DNA of 64,000 nt from Scatophagus argus (taxonomy: Eukaryota > Chordata > Actinopteri > Scatophagidae), in NCBI RefSeq assembly GCF_020382885.2, contig NC_058513.1:12549641-12613640 (forward strand), written 5' to 3'. The notes under the pieces are model-generated. The model ran no database searches. It was not told the origin of the DNA and saw only the letters and a program-made list of their open reading frames with translations. Within the stretch, counting starts at the first letter, position 1. The number at the start of each line of letters is the position of its first letter. Of the stretch, positions 57,901 through 64,000 are shown piece by piece. Made by a program: the position numbers and the translations under genes.

Positions 57901-60900
57901 ACAACAGCCCTTATGATAGGATCCTAAAACAGACGCCCACTGCAACGGCTCACTGCTTCATGTACGTATTATGTTACACAATCATATTAGCCCATCGGAT
58001 TATTACTGCGGCCTTGATTTGACTGCATGGTCACTCGTAGTAAAGTGGAAAGTAAGAAGTTGTACTCAGACAGAGATGCTTAGTGACCCTTTTAATGAGT
58101 TGGTGAGGTCACTTTAGGTCACTCTGAAAAAATGCTACTTGAAGCTGAGTTTGCAAACAGTCAAGAGTGACAAATTTCTCGTCCAAAAGTTACAGTATAC
58201 AAAGTATTGTATAAAACATTTTCTAAACGATGTTGTGTTTGGATTTTGTGTTTATGTTTGGCATTTTGCCTTGATACTTAACAGTTTATGATTCCTTCCC
58301 AAAGCCACAAGCAGTCATTGATAAGGATGGCTTTATCACCCTGTGTTTGGTCATTAAGAGACATATTTGTTCATTTCAGTGAAAGATGTTAAGGAGATTT
58401 ATACACAGAGATGTAGTCACACAAAAAGTTTATTTTGGACATATTTTTTTACAGTTAATATTGACTCCGTAGAGTTCCAGTTAAAACTTTGAGGGAGTTA
58501 GGAAGACTGAAAGACTGAAGAAAATAGTTTGGGATTTGACTGATAGGCGTGTTTGTTTCTGACGAGAGTATCTAATATATATAGTATCAGATATAGTGAC
58601 ACTAAAACTTGACTGGATTTCTTTACAAAGCTATTCTGTAAGATGCATTATGTTTGTGACTGGAGGTTGCATTCAGGTGCTTCCAACAGTTGTTTTTAAA
58701 GTTTTTTCTAAATGAAAACGTAAAAAGTTTCTGTACAGTACTGTGGGCCTAAGGCGGGAAGGCTGGAGTAGTGAATAACTTTGGTAACTGACCTTTTATA
58801 CAGTCCAGTATTTTCTTGAACCTTTGAAAGCTCTTGCATAACACAGAGCCAATATTTTTATTTTATATCAGTCAACCTACTGAACAGAAATGAAGTGTCA
58901 GTGTGGGCGTCTGTGTAGTATTTTGGTTTAGGGCTGCTATAAAATATTTATAGGACATTTGCGCAATATATTGTAAGTGGGTTGACTGCAGCTTTTATCA
59001 GTGGAGAGTATTGTGCTGTATTCTTGGTATGTAATATTTAGATGTTTATTGAAGTGCATGTGAAACAGTATGTTATAGTTTGAATGTACATGTGTGTTGC
59101 TACGTCGACTGTGTTTTCTGGAATGAGTCATTTCTCCTCAGGCAGACAGCGAAGGCTAATCTAATCTGATATAACAGACAAAGAAAACAGTAGTCAATAG
59201 GATAAACACCAGGCCAATTTGAATTGTTTAAATTCAACTAAATTGAGCAGTTCCTGCATAAATTAAATTTTTCCCAGGTTTTCTTAGTCCTCCGTGACAG
59301 TCATCTGAATATCTGATGATAAACTAATTATTTTCTAACAAAAAACTTACCATAAGTAGACAGATTAATAAGCCACACTATAATGATAAAACTAAAAATG
59401 GGCTCTGTAAATTTAGGACTTTCCAGTCCTGTATGAAATGTGCATAAAATAGACAATAAAAAAATATGATGTCAAAGACATGTAATGTAGGTGTTCATAC
59501 AGAGAGGGGCAGTGTAGTCAAGCTAGAGAAGCTTTTGTAATAATGATACACATGATGGCTTTGTCTCAATGCTGATAATAGGAAGAAAAAAGTTTTTGTG
59601 TTAGACTGTCTACATGCAATTGATTTTTTTCATGGAAAAGTGCCTGATATAACATGACCTTCAACTGAAACGACTCAGAGGAATTAGAGGTATCTGTGTG
59701 CTAGACAAACAACGACCCCACGGGTTAGTGATAAGACTAGTGCCAGTTCTTTTTTTTTTTTAAGGTGACAAAGAAATGACAGATCTTTATGACTAGCATA
59801 AAAACAATCTTTTAAAACATTAAAAAATTCTGCAAATTCCCCAATTTTAGATACAAACTCAGGGTTATATAAATCTCTTTCCCAATCTTGTAAACTTTAA
59901 AATTAGCTAACAAAATCCTTGATTGTTTTGTAAAAGCAGACAGAGGAGTATTGGGAGCTTTTAGTGCTACACTTTGTATTACTCTTTAAACGTATCCTAT
60001 GCACATTCCATTTTAATCCTAACATAAAAAGTTTAAAGGCCTTTAATATGTGCTTTTAATGCTTTTCTGTCCCCCAGTGTATGTAAAGCATTGTGGTAAA
60101 AAGACTTTATACTCTATGGAGGTAATGTAGGTGATACTTTTGTATTTTCTTCATTTTCTTATCTAAATTGGTGGGGGGAGGGGCTAGCCTTCTTTTATGA
60201 GTCGTTCATACCACACCAATAGAACGATAACAACATTAATAAAACACTAATTTTCTGGACGCAGAAACTCTATCAAATGATGACAACAAATCTAGTGTGC
60301 GTAAAGGCAACAGCAGCAGCACGGGTTCCCTCCCGTGTGACAAAGAGGGTATGCGGTTGGTAGTATTCATTCACGTACAGCAAACAAGATTTGGACAAGA
60401 GCTGTTTTCTAAATGACACCTCCTTGTACCTGTTCTACCTGACTGATAGCTTGCTATGTGATGCTCGCTGGTCTCCAGTTCCCAGGCAGCCTTGGCTGCT
60501 GGCCTGCCGTCACTGCTTTCTGACAGAGTCCCGACAGCAGGGGAGGGTAGAGTATTCCTCCGGGGGGGCGGGGGGGCTGGGATGCTTCCAGCTGGGCTGC
60601 TGAGGTGTGGAGCTCGCCTCGGGGTAAGCCCAGTGAGTGAGTAAACACCATAACAATCCAGCAGAGAGACACGCTCCCCGGGTCGGGGAATTTTCTGGTA
60701 TGCCAGAACAATGTCTGACACTGTTGTGATGATTGAATTTTATAGGCCGGCCTGGCTTGAGTCTACTGTCTATGAGATGAAGTGTTTTATGGTGGCTGGC
60801 TGGGATGATTAATGTGCTCTGAAATGTGTGGGCCTTCTTTGTATGCGTGATGAGGCACTATTCTGTTTTTATCACACATTACAGGAAACTTTATGAGTCT

Positions 60901-63900
60901 ATTTCTATACATGACATTTCATAGCAATTTAAGTGACCTTCTGTAGCAACCATTCAAACTGTTACTCTCTACTTCACATTACTACATAGCAAACATGTCC
61001 TACAAATTTTAAATCAGAACCAAACTGTGCTCGTCAGACTTCTCTGCTCTCCCAGACAATGAAATGCCATTTAAGTCCGCTTCTTTCAACTCTCAAATTT
61101 GACTTTGGCAGCAGTCTTTCTGTTCGACTGACAGATGAGCGAGTGATATGACTCCATCAGAATGTGCAGCCTGACAACTTGATTTGACAGCCCTCTTCAA
61201 ACCAAATATACTCCTTGTTCCTGGCACTACATCAACTTGACAGGACGAAAAGTGGCAAAAAAAAAGATATAGATATCTATACTCTGTTATAGATTTCATA
61301 GGAAATCATAATAGAAACAAATGTCCATGTACATAATTCTGTCACCCAGTGTTTATGGTGGTGGGTATCTTATTTTGTTTTCCCCTAACTAATCAGTGGC
61401 TAGTGATGCCAATGCCCTGCTGACGTCCGTCAGTGTTTAGTTGACGGAGAAGCTGCTGTAGGTCACTAGGTGCATGTAGATTTAAGTTTTATCTTTAATT
61501 CAGGTCATTTCTGTATATTGCCTCACAAAAACTTACAGCTGCATATATCTCATCCATGCTTGTCACCATTTTTGCTGCCGTTTTTGATTTCTATTTTTGT
61601 GGCAGCAGCACAGGAACATTCTTGTTTTCAGTTCAGCCTGTAAAATTCTAATTGGTCAATTGCCTTAATGGATAAGTCCATCTGTTCAGATATTCAGTTT
61701 CTAAGCCAAAGTATCTCCATTCCTGCTCCTCAAATGTGATTTTCTTTCTGTTTTTTGAGCCCTCTTTGATAGTAAACTGAATCTGTTTGGGTTTTGGACT
61801 TTTTTGGTCAGACAAAAAAGACATTTGAAGACGTCACTATGAGCTCCAGGAAACTGGTGATAGGTTTTTCACTACTAGCATAGTTCAAATGTTTAATTGA
61901 GCAATCAACAAAATCAGCAATAGATCAGCGAAAATAAAGCCAGAGTTGCAGCCCCTGTTTGAACGTTTGGAATCAGGTTAGTGCAAATGCCCATCACTTG
62001 TTTTGTCCAAAAAAAATTCAATTTACTGTGATATAAAATGGAGAAAGGCAGCAAATCTTGTCAATTTAGAAAAAAGCTAATTAATTTCAAAAATGCTTAT
62101 AAATTAAAATGCTAATAAATGAAACTAAAAACATTCAGCTAAGAAACAAAGCAGCTCCTCTCCTTGCTGCTACTGTATAGAATATGTGATGTGAGCAAAT
62201 GCAAAGCCTTAATGGACACACCAAAGAACTTTTAAAATCCTGAGACCTATGGGTAAACATGACCCTTTAATAACATTTTTGGTTAATTATTCATCATTGT
62301 GAAATGTTGTTTTGCCATTAGCAGGGGACCTACATGAAGTTGTGATCAAGTCACTAAATATTCTTGTACTTGTGCTGTCATCACTCAAGTGTGTAAATCG
62401 TCATCATTGTAATATGCCAACATTATGCTATCCCATTTAGCTAATAAAATGCATAGACCTAAATGATTCATGGCAACCATTTACATAATTCATAATTAAA
62501 TCACAACCCGATGGCTTGGAATTTATTAATAGTGAAAATGCATGTGCTGCCATCGTGATATACTAATTAATATTTTCAGTTATCACTGGAGCATTGCTCG
62601 CTCAGCTGGGGTCTGGTTACGGGGCAGGAATAATGCCATGCAACAACAAATTATCTGTGCGTTTAAGTGGGAATGTCTCAGAGTGATTGCCACAATATGC
62701 ATTTGCCTTAAGAACTTAATGGGGGAATCTGCTTTATTGGAGTTGTCACATGTTCTGGCTAATCATTTTGAACACTGTAAAGATTAGGGTTAATGCATTT
62801 TCATCCTCAAGCTCCAGTGTTGGGCTTCAGGGTGTCTCTAATCACGCTGTACACTTTTCCCACAGTCCACAAAAACAAATGCAACATGCTCTCAGTAGAA
62901 ACAGAGAAAATGAAGCTGAAAACAGTGTTACTAACTGAGATTTTGTTCATTAATGGCTAGATTTGTTGCAGTTTTGTTTATTTGAGTAACTGACAGGAAG
63001 TTATTGGACCACAACTGTGGTGAATAACCAATTGTTTTTCATTTTTCATGATAAAATACAAATATTTCCTGGTGCTAGCTTCTCTGATGTGAGTATTTGC
63101 TGCTTTTATCTACCTTGTATCATAGTAAATTAAATATATTAGGATTTTGGGCTGTTAGACCAAAAAAGTAATTTATGTAGGTCACCGTTGACATCTTTTA
63201 AAAAATTTCTTACATTATATAGACTTTAAAGGGTTGTTTCATCAAACTTTCAGTTGAACTTATTTTCTAACACTGAACACAGCATACTAATAAAACTGAT
63301 TAAAATAAATATAAGTATAAATACATCAAAGTGCAAAGGGTAACAAAGGTCCAATTAAAGAGACAGTTAGCTAAAAACTAATTAAAACATGCAAAATACA
63401 AAAAGTGCCACAGATTCAGTAGGTATTTTTAGGTTTTGAGATTTTCATCTCTAAACTTTTTCTATCCCAACTATAATGAAGTGAGGTGGTGGTGGAAATC
63501 TTCAGGGACAGTTAATTCAGAACTGGACATCCACTGACTCTCCCCACCAGTGGACAAACAAAGGGGTCCTCTTCAGTAATGGTCCCTGAGGCTTCACCAC
63601 TATCTATTGATCTGCTGTCACCCAATTTCTCTCTGACTTATGCCCTGCTTAATTCCCATTACTGTGCACACTGAAGCCTTATCAGGGCGAACAATAGGCT
63701 TGTTGTCACTGAGGGCAAAAATATGAGCTGGCCTGTGACAGTGCGAGTGCAAACTCATGACTTCGACTCCTTAAGCCCTCTGCGTGACCTCTACGCTCCT
63801 CACGTAGGCTAGTTTGATGCCTGGCGTTAGAATACTAAACTCAATCCGAACCGTTTGCAGATGAATCAGAAAATTGGATCTCGCTTGTTTCATCAAAACG

Positions 63901-64000
63901 AGCTCCCCCAAAAACAGAGGGGCAACTCTTTCGCCATAAAACTGTCGCTGTGATATGTCTCTAGCAATGATGATTCCCGGCTCCTGCATGCCCCCTCTCT
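57901..64000. other. Gene-free flank, probably towards znf503
   Basis: I see no splice-consistent exons, RNA genes or intact transposons over 6 kb. By synteny this is the side facing znf503, whose surroundings in vertebrates are rich in conserved non-coding DNA. Candidate regulatory patches with recognisable motif clusters are at about 60540-60830 and 62590-62790. The rest is AT-rich, with poly-T at 59750-59762. Confidence 0.5.
60562..60581 (+). repeat. G-run with quadruplex potential
   Basis: Two runs of seven G separated by one C, then CT and GGG. This gives four G-triplets with short loops on the + strand. It is isolated in otherwise AT-rich sequence. Confidence 0.7.

Overview
The window is teleost fish genomic DNA, most likely from a percomorph. 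Genes are multi-exon with canonical GT/AG introns, many of them short. The dispersed repeats are of teleost type: a tRNA-headed SINE ending in (GGAT)n, a TIR-bearing MITE, and AAGTC-rich and TTAGCATG-rich repeats. Gene order and strands match the vertebrate block KAT6B - DUPD1/DUSP13 - SAMD8 - VDAC2 - COMTD1, which in tetrapods leads on to ZNF503. I inferred all exon models from splice sites and phase continuity. No search was run.

Layout: 1-16.9 kb holds the 3' part of kat6b on the + strand: double PHD finger, MYST acetyltransferase domain, acidic region, Ser/Met-rich tail, with three poly(A) signals. From 17.6 to 41.3 kb there is a tandem array of five small dual-specificity phosphatase genes, all on the - strand, all three-exon with the same intron phases: dusp29 (dupd1), a DUSP13-like gene, a dusp13b-like gene, a DUSP13A-like gene and dusp13a. 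The array is interrupted between copies four and five by a 7.3 kb DNA transposon (32585-39898). It looks whole: terminal inverted repeats flanked by TA, subterminal repeat arrays, a ten-exon SAMD3-like gene with a ubiquitin-fold-like N-terminus, and an 810-residue C2H2/DDE transposase-like ORF.

From 42.8 to 45.6 kb is samd8 (ceramide phosphoethanolamine synthase, +); 48.8-50.7 kb is vdac2 (mitochondrial porin, +); 52.1-57.4 kb is comtd1 (membrane-anchored O-methyltransferase, -). A SINE with a perfect 15 bp target duplication lies between the convergent vdac2 and comtd1 genes. From 57.4 kb to the end I see no gene, only candidate regulatory sequence, as expected for the flank of znf503.

The host genes do not form one pathway. 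They are a conserved syntenic neighbourhood: chromatin acetylation, muscle/testis-type phosphatases, sphingolipid synthesis, mitochondrial transport and methyl transfer. The most unusual element is the two-gene transposon.
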